Source: Propionivibrio sp.
GTDB taxonomy: Bacteria; Pseudomonadota; Gammaproteobacteria; Burkholderiales; Rhodocyclaceae
Assembly: GCA_003249625.1 (NCBI GenBank)
Contig: QKII01000213.1
Span: 1-10,484, forward strand
Length of the DNA stretch: 10,484 bases
Reading direction: 5' to 3'
Positions 1 to 7,017 of the stretch are shown one piece after another. The position numbers and the translations under genes were made by a program. Under the pieces are notes generated by a model. The model was not told the DNA's origin. It ran no database searches and worked only from the letters and a program-made list of their open reading frames with translations. The number at the start of each line of letters is the position of its first letter. The stretch's first letter is position 1.

Positions 1-33
1 TGGACCAGCTGGTAACCACCGGAGAAATATCCA

Positions 34-924
34 ATGAAAGATTTGCGCGGCATCTACCCCGCCCTGCCGACCCCGATGCGGGCGGATGGTGCGGTCAATT
101 ACGCCGGCCTCGAACAGCTCGTCGACTTCGAGATTGCCCAGGGCATCGACGGCCTCTACGTCGGCGGCTCGACTGCCGAGTCCTTCCTGCTCACCGAAGA
201 AGAACGGATGAAAATCGCCGAAACCGCGCTCCGGCGCGCCGACGGCAAGGTCAAGGTCATCGTGCATACCGGCGCCGGTGGCACCGACGCAGCGATCCGC
301 CTGTCGCGCCATGCCGGCGCGCACGGTGCAGATGCCATTTCCTCAGTGCCGCCGATCTACTTCAAGTACACCACTGAGGAAATCATCGGCTACTACCGTG
401 ACCTGATCGAAGCCAGCGAGATGCCACTGGTGGTGTACAACATCCCCGCCTTCACCGGCATCAACATGACGCAGGGCAGCGCGCGTGAGTTGTTCAAGCA
501 CCCGCAGGTAGTCGCTCTCAAGCACACCAACACCAACATGTACGAACTGGAGCGCATCCTCGCGCACAACCAGAATCTGGTCGCGCTGAACGGCTACGAC
601 GAGGCCTTCCTTTCCGGTTTGTCGATGGGGGCCACCGGGATGATCGGCAGTACCGTCAACTTCATGGCCCGCAAGTTCATCGCCCTGCGCGACGCATTCA
701 ACGCCGGGCGCAACACCGAAGCGTTCCAGTTACAGCGCGAGGCCAACGAAATTATCGAAACACTGGTCGAAGTCGGCGTCTTCAATGCCGTCAAATACGC
801 CATGGAACTGCGCGGCGTCGACTGCGGGCAATGCCGCGGACCGTTCAAGCCATTGACCGACGCAGACAAGCAAAAGGTGCAGGCAATCCTGGAAAAGAAC
901 CTCGGCGAGCCGTTGCGGTCGTAG
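34..924 (+). CDS. nanA: N-acetylneuraminate lyase-like class I aldolase (DHDPS/NAL family)
   Basis: This 296-residue cytoplasmic TIM-barrel aldolase most resembles N-acetylneuraminate lyase, which cleaves sialic acid to N-acetylmannosamine and pyruvate through a Schiff base. The N-terminal stretch GIDGLYVGGSTAE (residues 37-49) holds the pyruvate-binding Ser46-Thr47. Tyr135 lies in YNIPAFTG and the Schiff-base lysine is Lys163, in ALKHT. GYDE (187-190) and Ser206 match the residues that contact the sugar chain in the E. coli lyase. Dihydrodipicolinate synthase has an arginine five residues after the catalytic tyrosine (YNVPSRTG); here that position is Phe140, which argues against DapA. Length is normal for the family. 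GGAG at 21-24 supports the start. No kinase, epimerase or sialic acid transporter gene is visible, so a related 2-oxo-acid substrate is possible. Subfamily is fairly sure; the exact substrate is not. Confidence 0.85.
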   Translation: MKDLRGIYPALPTPMRADGAVNYAGLEQLVDFEIAQGIDGLYVGGSTAESFLLTEEERMKIAETALRRADGKVKVIVHTGAGGTDAAIRLSRHAGAHGADAISSVPPIYFKYTTEEIIGYYRDLIEASEMPLVVYNIPAFTGINMTQGSARELFKHPQVVALKHTNTNMYELERILAHNQNLVALNGYDEAFLSGLSMGATGMIGSTVNFMARKFIALRDAFNAGRNTEAFQLQREANEIIETLVEVGVFNAVKYAMELRGVDCGQCRGPFKPLTDADKQKVQAILEKNLGEPLRS

Positions 925-940
925 AAGCAGGCGGGGCACG

Positions 941-959
941 TAGCACCGCCACCGTGCTA
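941..959. repeat. Short inverted repeat between nanA-like gene and exporter
   Basis: TAGCAC (941-946) and GTGCTA (954-959) form a perfect 6-bp stem with a 7-base loop, 16 bases after the aldolase stop codon. No T-run follows, so it is not a standard intrinsic terminator. Its right arm overlaps the candidate extended -10 box of the next gene, so it could equally be an operator or chance. Confidence 0.35.
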
Positions 960-963
960 TCTT
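955..963 (+). promoter_or_regulatory. Candidate extended -10 promoter element of the exporter genes
   Basis: TGCTATCTT matches the extended -10 form TGnTATnnT (hexamer TATCTT at 958-963). No convincing -35 box lies about 17 bases upstream. A start site 6-8 bases downstream would fall at or next to the ATG at 971, so the ATPase mRNA could be leaderless. This fits the absence of any Shine-Dalgarno sequence before that ATG. Judged by eye only. Confidence 0.4.
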
Positions 964-970
964 CCCCGCT

Positions 971-1893
<923 letters not shown>

Positions 1894-1897
<4 letters not shown>

Positions 1898-2664
1898 CCG
1901 GTTTCAATCTCCCCGCCGTACTCGCCATCTACCGCTTCGAAATGGCGCGCACCCGGCGCACCATCCTGCAAAGCATCATTTCGCCGGTGATTTCCACGTC
2001 GCTCTACTTCGTAGTTTTCGGCGCCGCCATCGGCTCGCGAATCGACCAGATCGAAGGCATCAGCTACGGCGCCTTCATCGTTCCCGGGCTGATCATGCTG
2101 TCGCTGCTCACGCACAGCATTTCCAACGCCTCGTTCGGCATCTTCTTCCCGAAATTCAACCGCACCATCTACGAGCTTCTCTCGGCGCCGGTGTCGCATT
2201 TCGAGGTCGTGCTGAGCTATGTCGGCGCGGCGGCGACCAAGTCGCTGATACTCGGCGCCATCATCCTCGCCACGGCGGCACTGTTCGTCCCGCTGCGTAT
2301 AGACCACCCGCTATGGATGATCTTCTTTTTCCTGCTCACCGCTTTTACCTTCAGCCTGCTCGGGTTCGTCATCGGTGTCTGGGCGGACAATTTCGAGAAG
2401 CTGCAGCTGGTGCCGCTGCTGATCGTCACCCCGCTCACTTTCCTGGGTGGCAGTTTCTACTCGATCAACATGCTGCCGCCGTTCTGGCAGGCTGTGACCC
2501 TTTTCAACCCGGTGGTTTACCTGATCAGCGCCTTCCGCTGGAGTTTTTACGGCGTTGCCGACGTTCCCGTCTGGATCAGTCTGGTGATGACCGGCGTGTT
2601 CCTCACAGTTTTCGTCGGTATTGCCACCTGGATGTTGCGCACTGGTTATCGGCTGAAGAATTGA
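1894..2664 (+). CDS. yadH: ABC-2 type exporter permease (YadH-like)
   Basis: This 256-residue inner-membrane protein is the permease partner of the preceding ATPase; two copies of each normally make the exporter. By eye there are six hydrophobic segments: about 23-45, 58-80, 105-132, 138-162, 170-192 and 227-248. The stretch [19 protein letters not shown] (about 181-199) is the conserved ABC-2 signature region near the C-terminus and closely resembles YadH. AAGGA at 1883-1887 lies six bases before the ATG, inside the end of the ATPase gene. Length is normal for YadH (about 256). Substrate unknown; E. coli YadGH is likewise uncharacterised as far as I know. Confidence 0.9.
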
Positions 2665-2678
2665 TGATCGTGATCATC
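2663..2678. repeat. 16-bp palindrome overlapping the yadH stop codon
   Basis: GATGATC-GT-GATCATC is a perfect inverted repeat with 7-bp arms and a 2-base centre, starting inside the permease stop codon. A second palindrome, CCCCGGGG, follows at 2681-2688. No T-run follows either. The compact symmetry looks more like a dimeric regulator site upstream of the racemase gene than a terminator, but this is inference. Confidence 0.35.
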
Positions 2679-2721
2679 CGCCCCGGGGATTCAGGACAAC
2701 TAAACCATTGGAACCACGAGA

Positions 2722-3417
2722 ATGAAGAAAATCGGCATTATCGGCGGCCTTGGCCCGGAAGCAACCATTGATTACTACAGACGCATCACTCATTATTTCC
2801 ATGAACAAAGCGCGGGCCTGAACACCCCGGAAATCCTTATCTACAGCGCCAACATCGTTGAGTTGTTCGAGCTTCTTGCAGACAAACGTTATGCGGCCGT
2901 GGTTGATTGGCTAGTCGCCAAACTCATCGTCCTCAAAAACGCTGGCGCCGACTTTGCGGCCATATCTGCAAATACGCCACATATCGTCTTCGATGAAATC
3001 GCCGCCCGCTCTCCACTTCCCTTGATCAGTATCGTCGAGGCAACACGGCTCGCGGCTCAGCAGTTGAAGATAAGGCGAGCGGGGCTGTTGGGGACAAAAT
3101 TCACGATGCAAGCCAGCTTCTTCTCCAACAGTTTTGTCTCCCACGGTATCAGTGTTGCCGTGCCCTGCAGTGCCGATCAGGAGTACATCCATCGGAAACT
3201 TGAAACTGAAATCGAGCGCGGCATTGTTTCTGGTGAGACACGGCAAGGACTTGTGGCCATCATCAACCGGATGATCGAAAGCGACAAAATTGAAGCCGTC
3301 ATCCTTGGCTGTACCGAATTGCCATTGATCCTCAAAGCGGAGGACGTTCGCATTCCACTGCTCAACACAACAGAAATTCACGTCGAATCCATCTGCAATG
3401 CTTGCCAATCGGCATAA
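2722..3417 (+). CDS. Aspartate/glutamate racemase family protein lacking the first catalytic Cys
   Basis: This 231-residue protein belongs to the cofactor-independent Asp/Glu/hydantoin racemase family, close in layout to E. coli YgeA and archaeal aspartate racemases. The N-terminal motif IGIIGGLGPEAT (4-15) is typical of aspartate racemases. Two lobes each normally give one catalytic cysteine. The second is present, Cys197 in GCTELP. The first, expected immediately before NTxH, is Ala83 in SANTPH (82-87), preceded by Ser82. The YgeA enzyme has Thr at that place and has been described as an L-specific Asp/Glu racemase, so a one-cysteine enzyme is not necessarily dead, but Ala cannot act as an acid/base. 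The gene is visibly less G+C rich (28, 31 and 28 of 60 in three sampled lines) than its neighbours (41 and 36 of 60). The start has only a weak GAG upstream. Family certain, activity uncertain. Confidence 0.85.
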   Translation: MKKIGIIGGLGPEATIDYYRRITHYFHEQSAGLNTPEILIYSANIVELFELLADKRYAAVVDWLVAKLIVLKNAGADFAAISANTPHIVFDEIAARSPLPLISIVEATRLAAQQLKIRRAGLLGTKFTMQASFFSNSFVSHGISVAVPCSADQEYIHRKLETEIERGIVSGETRQGLVAIINRMIESDKIEAVILGCTELPLILKAEDVRIPLLNTTEIHVESICNACQSA

Positions 3418-3457
3418 TCGCATTCTTCGACAACGCAACAGACTCAAGACAACTGAC

Positions 3458-3802
3458 ATGAAAATCTTCGGTATCAAGAATTGCGACACCATGAAAAAAG
3501 CGCTCGCCTGGCTCGAAACCAACGGCGTCGCCTGTGAATTTGTCGATTACAAGAAAGCCGGAGTCGCAGAAAGTCATCTCCCGGAGTGGAACAGCCGCGC
3601 GGGCTGGAAGATACTGCTCAATACACGCGGACTAATGTGGCGAAAGCTGACCGATAGCGAGCGCACCGACGTCGATGAAGCGAAGGCCTTGACACTGATG
3701 GCAAAATATCCGGCCCTGATCAAGCGCCCGGTCCTGGACACCGGGACAAACCTGCTGGTCGGATTCGACCCCGACCGCTACGCCAAGGAATTGAAGCAAT
3801 GA
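3458..3802 (+). CDS. yffB: ArsC/Spx-family thioredoxin-fold protein YffB
   Basis: This 114-residue cytoplasmic protein has the arsenate reductase (ArsC) fold and matches YffB: IKNCDTMKKA near the N-terminus (Cys9), LLNTRGLMWRKL (53-64) and ALIKRPVL (86-93, Arg90). In YffB-type members the single N-terminal cysteine is thought to be used in glutathione-dependent thiol chemistry rather than arsenate detoxification; the physiological role is not settled. There is one other cysteine, Cys26. I start it at the ATG at 3458, which begins MKIFGIKNCDT as in relatives. An in-frame ATG at 3398 would add 20 unconserved residues and overlap the racemase gene. No clear Shine-Dalgarno sequence is seen. The stop overlaps the hslO start by ATGA, so the two are probably translated together. 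Confidence 0.9.
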   Translation: MKIFGIKNCDTMKKALAWLETNGVACEFVDYKKAGVAESHLPEWNSRAGWKILLNTRGLMWRKLTDSERTDVDEAKALTLMAKYPALIKRPVLDTGTNLLVGFDPDRYAKELKQ

Positions 3803-4662
3803 GCAACACCGTTCAGCGTTTTCTGTTCGACGACCTCGACATCCGCGGCGCCGTCGTGCGCCTCGATACCGTCTGGGAAAAGCTCATGTCCGGACGCGAC
3901 TATCCGGCAGCGGTCGTCGACCTGATCGGCCAGATGAGTGCCATCACGCTGCTGCTGGCCGACAACCTGAAGCAGGCCGGCCGCCTGACCATCCAGTTAC
4001 GTGGCAGCGGGCCAGTTTCGCTACTGGTGATCGACTGCAACGAAGCGCTCAATCTCCGATGCATGGCGCACCACGATGAACAAATCGGCACAGGAACAGC
4101 CATCGGCCTGCTCGGCAATGGCGAGTTGCTGCTTTCACTCGACCTGCCGACGATGCGCGAGCCCTACCAGAGTATTGTGCCGCTCGACGGTCAGACGATT
4201 GCCGAAGTATTCGAGCATTACCTGACGCTCTCCGAACAACTCGACTCACGCATCTTCCTCGCCGCATCGGCCACAGGCGCCGCCGGCCTGTTCCTGCAGA
4301 AAATGCCCAACGCCGACCAGCGCGATCCAGACGGCTGGGCGCGCGTCGAGGCGCTGGCCGCTACCGTCAAACCGGACGAGTTGCTGTCGCTCACGGCGGA
4401 GGATCTTCTGACCCGGCTGTTCCACGAAGAAACGGTCCGCCTCTTCGCTGCCAAGCCCGTCACCAACGACTGCCCACCCGATTGGGACAAGATCCGTACC
4501 ATGCTGCTCGCTCTCGGGCGTGAAGACGTCTATGCCAGTCTCCAGGAACGGGGCGAAATCATCATCAACGACGAACTGAGCAAAAACGAATACCGCTTCG
4601 ACAAAGCGGCGATCGATGAATTGTTCAGCCACACGCCGGAAACACCGAAATCGGTACATTGA
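3799..4662 (+). CDS. hslO: Hsp33 (HslO) chaperone homologue with degenerate zinc/redox switch
   Basis: Canonical Hsp33 is a cytoplasmic holdase: oxidation of four zinc-bound cysteines (CxC and CxxC near the C-terminus) unfolds a linker and activates it. This 287-residue homologue has the N-terminal substrate-binding domain (conserved QLRGSGPVSLLV, 66-77, and GLLGNGELLLSLD, 103-115) and the LFHEE linker motif (207-211). In the C-terminal domain the motifs are lost. By hand alignment to E. coli Hsp33, CTC becomes Cys225-Pro-Pro227, and CDYC becomes Asp258-Glu-Leu-Ser261 just after GEI. Only the first ligand remains. The other cysteines, 80 and 88, lie in the N-terminal domain. The fold around the lost ligands (GEI...NEYRF) is retained and the frame is intact, so this is not a frameshift. 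Zinc binding and peroxide sensing are therefore unlikely. It is coupled to yffB by ATGA. Confidence 0.92.
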   Translation: MSNTVQRFLFDDLDIRGAVVRLDTVWEKLMSGRDYPAAVVDLIGQMSAITLLLADNLKQAGRLTIQLRGSGPVSLLVIDCNEALNLRCMAHHDEQIGTGTAIGLLGNGELLLSLDLPTMREPYQSIVPLDGQTIAEVFEHYLTLSEQLDSRIFLAASATGAAGLFLQKMPNADQRDPDGWARVEALAATVKPDELLSLTAEDLLTRLFHEETVRLFAAKPVTNDCPPDWDKIRTMLLALGREDVYASLQERGEIIINDELSKNEYRFDKAAIDELFSHTPETPKSVH

Positions 4663-4700
4663 CGCATAAGTGATTTCCCCAAAGGCATATTCCTCCGGGG

Positions 4701-4706
4701 TAGAAT
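4701..4706 (+). promoter_or_regulatory. Candidate -10 box for the DUF945 gene
   Basis: TAGAAT differs from the sigma70 consensus TATAAT at one base and lies 38 bases after the hslO stop. The ATG inside it (4705) is probably promoter DNA, not a start codon. A start site near 4712 would give a leader of about 45 bases holding the strong Shine-Dalgarno sequence at 4746. No good -35 box at the usual spacing was found. Confidence 0.45.
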
Positions 4707-4745
4707 GCCGCGCGCATCGCCCGTACCAGGTGACGCTCAACACAC

Positions 4746-4752
4746 AAAGGAG
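4746..4752 (+). promoter_or_regulatory. Shine-Dalgarno sequence that fixes a TTG start
   Basis: AAAGGAG lies six bases before the TTG at 4759 and is the only strong ribosome binding site in the region. It places the start of the DUF945 gene at TTG rather than at the in-frame ATG 54 bases upstream, which has no such site. Confidence 0.75.
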
Positions 4753-4758
4753 ACAGCT

Positions 4759-6252
4759 TTGGCTAAAAAAAGACTGATCGTGGCAGCCGTATCGGTGGTT
4801 GCCGTTCTCGCTGTCGGTTACCCCGCCGCAGCCTGGTATCTCGGAACACAGATCGAAAAGGCTCACGCCGACGCGCGTGCCTTGATCGCCGCACAGCCCT
4901 ATCTCAAGGTTTCGAACCAAAGTTACGAGCGCGGCCTGCTCAGCGCCAGCGAGACGACGACGATCGAGATTCCAGCCGCGCTTTTTTCTCCTCCCGGTGT
5001 GAAAGCCGACGAAAAGCAGAACACGCGGAGTCCCTTCCGCTTCACAATAAAGACGGCAATCCAGCACGGCCCTCTGCCAGGGTTCTCGACACTGGCCGCT
5101 GGCAGCGAGGTCTCGACCATCGAGTTCGACGAGCCGTTGCGCACGAAGATCGCGGAAGCATTCGGAACCAACCAGCCTTTTGACATCCGCACGACCTATA
5201 ACTTCCAAGGAGGTGGACGTTCGACCTTTGCCAGCCGGCCATTCAAACTGGTTCTGCCGGGCAACACCCCGGAAAGCAAAGCGATGCTCTCCGGCGAGCA
5301 GATGGATATGGTCATGGAGTTTTCCAGAGGATTGGCCGACTATACGCTCCACGGCACGGCACCGCGCTTCGCGCTTTCCGAGCCCGGCGGTCCTAACCTG
5401 GCCATCAATGGGATGGCATTCGACAGCCAGCTCAAGCGTATCTTCCCTGATGAACCAATGCTTTATTCGGGGTCACAGAAATTCACTGCGGCCGAAATCA
5501 GCGTAACTCCAGTTGACGGTGCGCAATCGGGACCTGAGAAGAACGTATTGCTCAAGGAGATCGCTTACGACGTGCAGATGCCGGTCGCCGACGATTTCGT
5601 GGATGTAATCGCAAAAATGGGCGCCAACGTCGTTCAGGTCGGCGAACAGAACTACGGCCCGGCGCACTACGATTTCTCGCTCAAGCACCTGCACGCCCGC
5701 AAGTTAAGCGCTTTAACCCGTGCACTCCAAGGCATCTATACCAACCCCGAAATGCTCTCCGAACCAAATCGGCTAATGAAAGAGCTCTCGCCGACGTTCT
5801 TCGACCTGCTCGAGGATAACCCGGTATTCTCGATTGACCGCATCGCCTTCCGTACAGCCGATGGGGAAGCCAACTTCAAAGCCAGCATCAAGCTGGCCGA
5901 TCCGAAGCCGGACGACTTCTCCAACCCGCTGATGCTGCTGGCCAAGCTTGATGCCGGAGCCACCATTGCACTGCCAACCGCGCTGGTCGACTCGCTGATT
6001 GGCGCCGGCAAGAGCGAAGAAGAAGCCCTGTGGGCACGCAAGAGCGCCGAAAAAACCCTGGAACAGTTCAAGCAACAGGGCTACATCACGGTGGAAAACA
6101 ACCTGCTCAAGAGCAGCGTCACGTTCAAGAGCGGCCAACTGCAAGTGAACGGCAAGCCCTTCAACCCGATGGCAGCGATGTTGCAGCACCAGTCGTCACA
6201 GGAACCGGCCGAAGCCGAGGTTGAAGCAGAAAACGCGGCGCCGCACAACTGA
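4759..6252 (+). CDS. DUF945 / YdgA-like envelope protein
   Basis: With the TTG start this protein has 497 residues, close to the roughly 500 of E. coli YdgA. It opens with the charged residues AKKR and one hydrophobic segment (about 6-28), which acts as an uncleaved signal anchor or signal peptide. The bulk should lie in the periplasm. The stretch SNQSYERGLLSASETTTIEI soon after the membrane segment is typical of DUF945 (a short motif of the form YxRGxxxSxA followed by beta strands). The rest is predicted to be beta-rich; the tail is acidic (about EPAEAEVEAE). The in-frame ATG at 4705 would put a polar 18-residue tail before the membrane segment and overlaps a -10 box. Function is unknown; no catalytic motif is seen. 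It appears to have its own promoter. Confidence 0.85.
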   Translation: MAKKRLIVAAVSVVAVLAVGYPAAAWYLGTQIEKAHADARALIAAQPYLKVSNQSYERGLLSASETTTIEIPAALFSPPGVKADEKQNTRSPFRFTIKTAIQHGPLPGFSTLAAGSEVSTIEFDEPLRTKIAEAFGTNQPFDIRTTYNFQGGGRSTFASRPFKLVLPGNTPESKAMLSGEQMDMVMEFSRGLADYTLHGTAPRFALSEPGGPNLAINGMAFDSQLKRIFPDEPMLYSGSQKFTAAEISVTPVDGAQSGPEKNVLLKEIAYDVQMPVADDFVDVIAKMGANVVQVGEQNYGPAHYDFSLKHLHARKLSALTRALQGIYTNPEMLSEPNRLMKELSPTFFDLLEDNPVFSIDRIAFRTADGEANFKASIKLADPKPDDFSNPLMLLAKLDAGATIALPTALVDSLIGAGKSEEEALWARKSAEKTLEQFKQQGYITVENNLLKSSVTFKSGQLQVNGKPFNPMAAMLQHQSSQEPAEAEVEAENAAPHN

Positions 6253-6260
6253 ACGGACAG

Positions 6261-6290
6261 CCGGGGGCCGGTTATCATCACGGTTCCCGG
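6261..6290. repeat. Long inverted repeat, possible terminator or operator
   Basis: Bases 6261-6270 and 6281-6290 can form a 10-bp stem with two G-U pairs and a 10-base loop, just after the DUF945 stop codon. No T-run follows, so it would be a poor intrinsic terminator. The loop contains TATCAT (6273-6278), a plausible -10 box for the next gene with a weak CTGAAC at 6249-6254 as -35, so the repeat could also flank a promoter. Confidence 0.4.
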
Positions 6291-6326
6291 CAACTTCCAT
6301 CGCCCCAATCCACTGACAGCACCTCT

Positions 6327-6965
6327 GTGACCTCACGTCCAGCCCCCGCACTGATCGCCGCTGGCACCGCCCTCGTCCTTCTCCTTGTCGGGTCCGGCTT
6401 CTCGCCTTACGATCGTCCGACATGGGCGCTCGAAGTAGCACCGGTTATCGTCGCGCTGGCGGTCATGGTACCTACCTGGAAGCGTTTCCCGCTAACTGGC
6501 CTGCTCTACTTCTGGATCTTCGTGCATGCCGTGGTGCTTATCGTTGGCGGAACCTACACCTATGCCCGCGTGCCACTCGGCTTTCAACTGGCCGACCTTC
6601 TCGGCATCGCGCGCAATCCCTACGACAAGATCGGCCACTTTTTCCAGGGCTTCGTCCCGGCGTTGGTAGCGCGTGAAATCCTCATTCGCGGCACTTATGT
6701 CAACGGCCGTAAGATGCTGAATTTCCTGGTGTCGTGCGTCGTGCTGGCGATCAGCGCCTTCTACGAACTGATCGAATGGTGGGTCGCTGAACTGATCGGC
6801 CAGGACGCCGACGAATTCCTCGCCACGCAGGGCTACGTCTGGGACACTCAGTCGGACATGCTTTTCGCGCTGATCGGTGCCGTGGTCGCACTGTTGCTCT
6901 TCTCGCGATGGCACGACCGGCAAATCAGAGCACTGACGCAGCCTCCTTCCGCCAAGGAGAACTAG
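6327..6965 (+). CDS. DUF2238 / YjdF-like inner-membrane protein
   Basis: This 212-residue protein has about six hydrophobic segments (roughly 9-27, 34-51, 56-80, 101-120, 130-157, 178-195) and the conserved polar motifs of the DUF2238/YjdF family: YDKIGHFFQGFVPAL (about 99-113), YELIEWW (146-152) and DTQSDMLFAL (172-181). The histidine and acidic residues in these motifs lie at or in the membrane segments and are probably functional, but no activity is known to me. The start is GTG at 6327 without a visible Shine-Dalgarno sequence; the next in-frame ATG, at 6468, would remove the first two membrane segments, so GTG is preferred. It converges on the serine dehydratase gene, with a 52-base gap that shows no clear terminator. 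Confidence 0.85.
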   Translation: MTSRPAPALIAAGTALVLLLVGSGFSPYDRPTWALEVAPVIVALAVMVPTWKRFPLTGLLYFWIFVHAVVLIVGGTYTYARVPLGFQLADLLGIARNPYDKIGHFFQGFVPALVAREILIRGTYVNGRKMLNFLVSCVVLAISAFYELIEWWVAELIGQDADEFLATQGYVWDTQSDMLFALIGAVVALLLFSRWHDRQIRALTQPPSAKEN

Positions 6966-7017
6966 CCCGGCCACCTCGGCCAGGCCGTCGAGCGGGTCCA
7001 ACAAACGCAAGTGTCGT

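Noticed and set aside
1..37. 3' end of an upstream plus-strand gene
   Set aside because: One frame stops at 13-15 and another at 35-37 (an ATGA overlap with the aldolase start). Both are plausible and nothing in four to eleven codons decides between them.
3398..3457. Upstream ATG for yffB
   Set aside because: It would overlap the racemase gene and add 20 residues before the conserved MKIFGIKNCDT start.
3799..4662. hslO as a frameshifted pseudogene
   Set aside because: The frame is full-length, C-terminal flanking residues around the lost cysteines still align, and base composition is normal, so the cysteine loss looks like substitution.
4677..4700. Hairpin CCCC...GGGG after hslO
   Set aside because: Only four continuous base pairs and a long mismatched interior with no T-run; it is not convincing as a terminator.
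4246..5352. Long minus-strand open frame opposite hslO and the DUF945 gene
   Set aside because: It lies antisense to two well-supported genes and crosses their junction; such long shadows are common in high-G+C DNA. Its translation is not family-like.
6966..7017. Bidirectional terminator between the convergent yjdF-like and sdaA genes
   Set aside because: There are GGCC-rich repeats, but no clean stem and no T-run on either strand.
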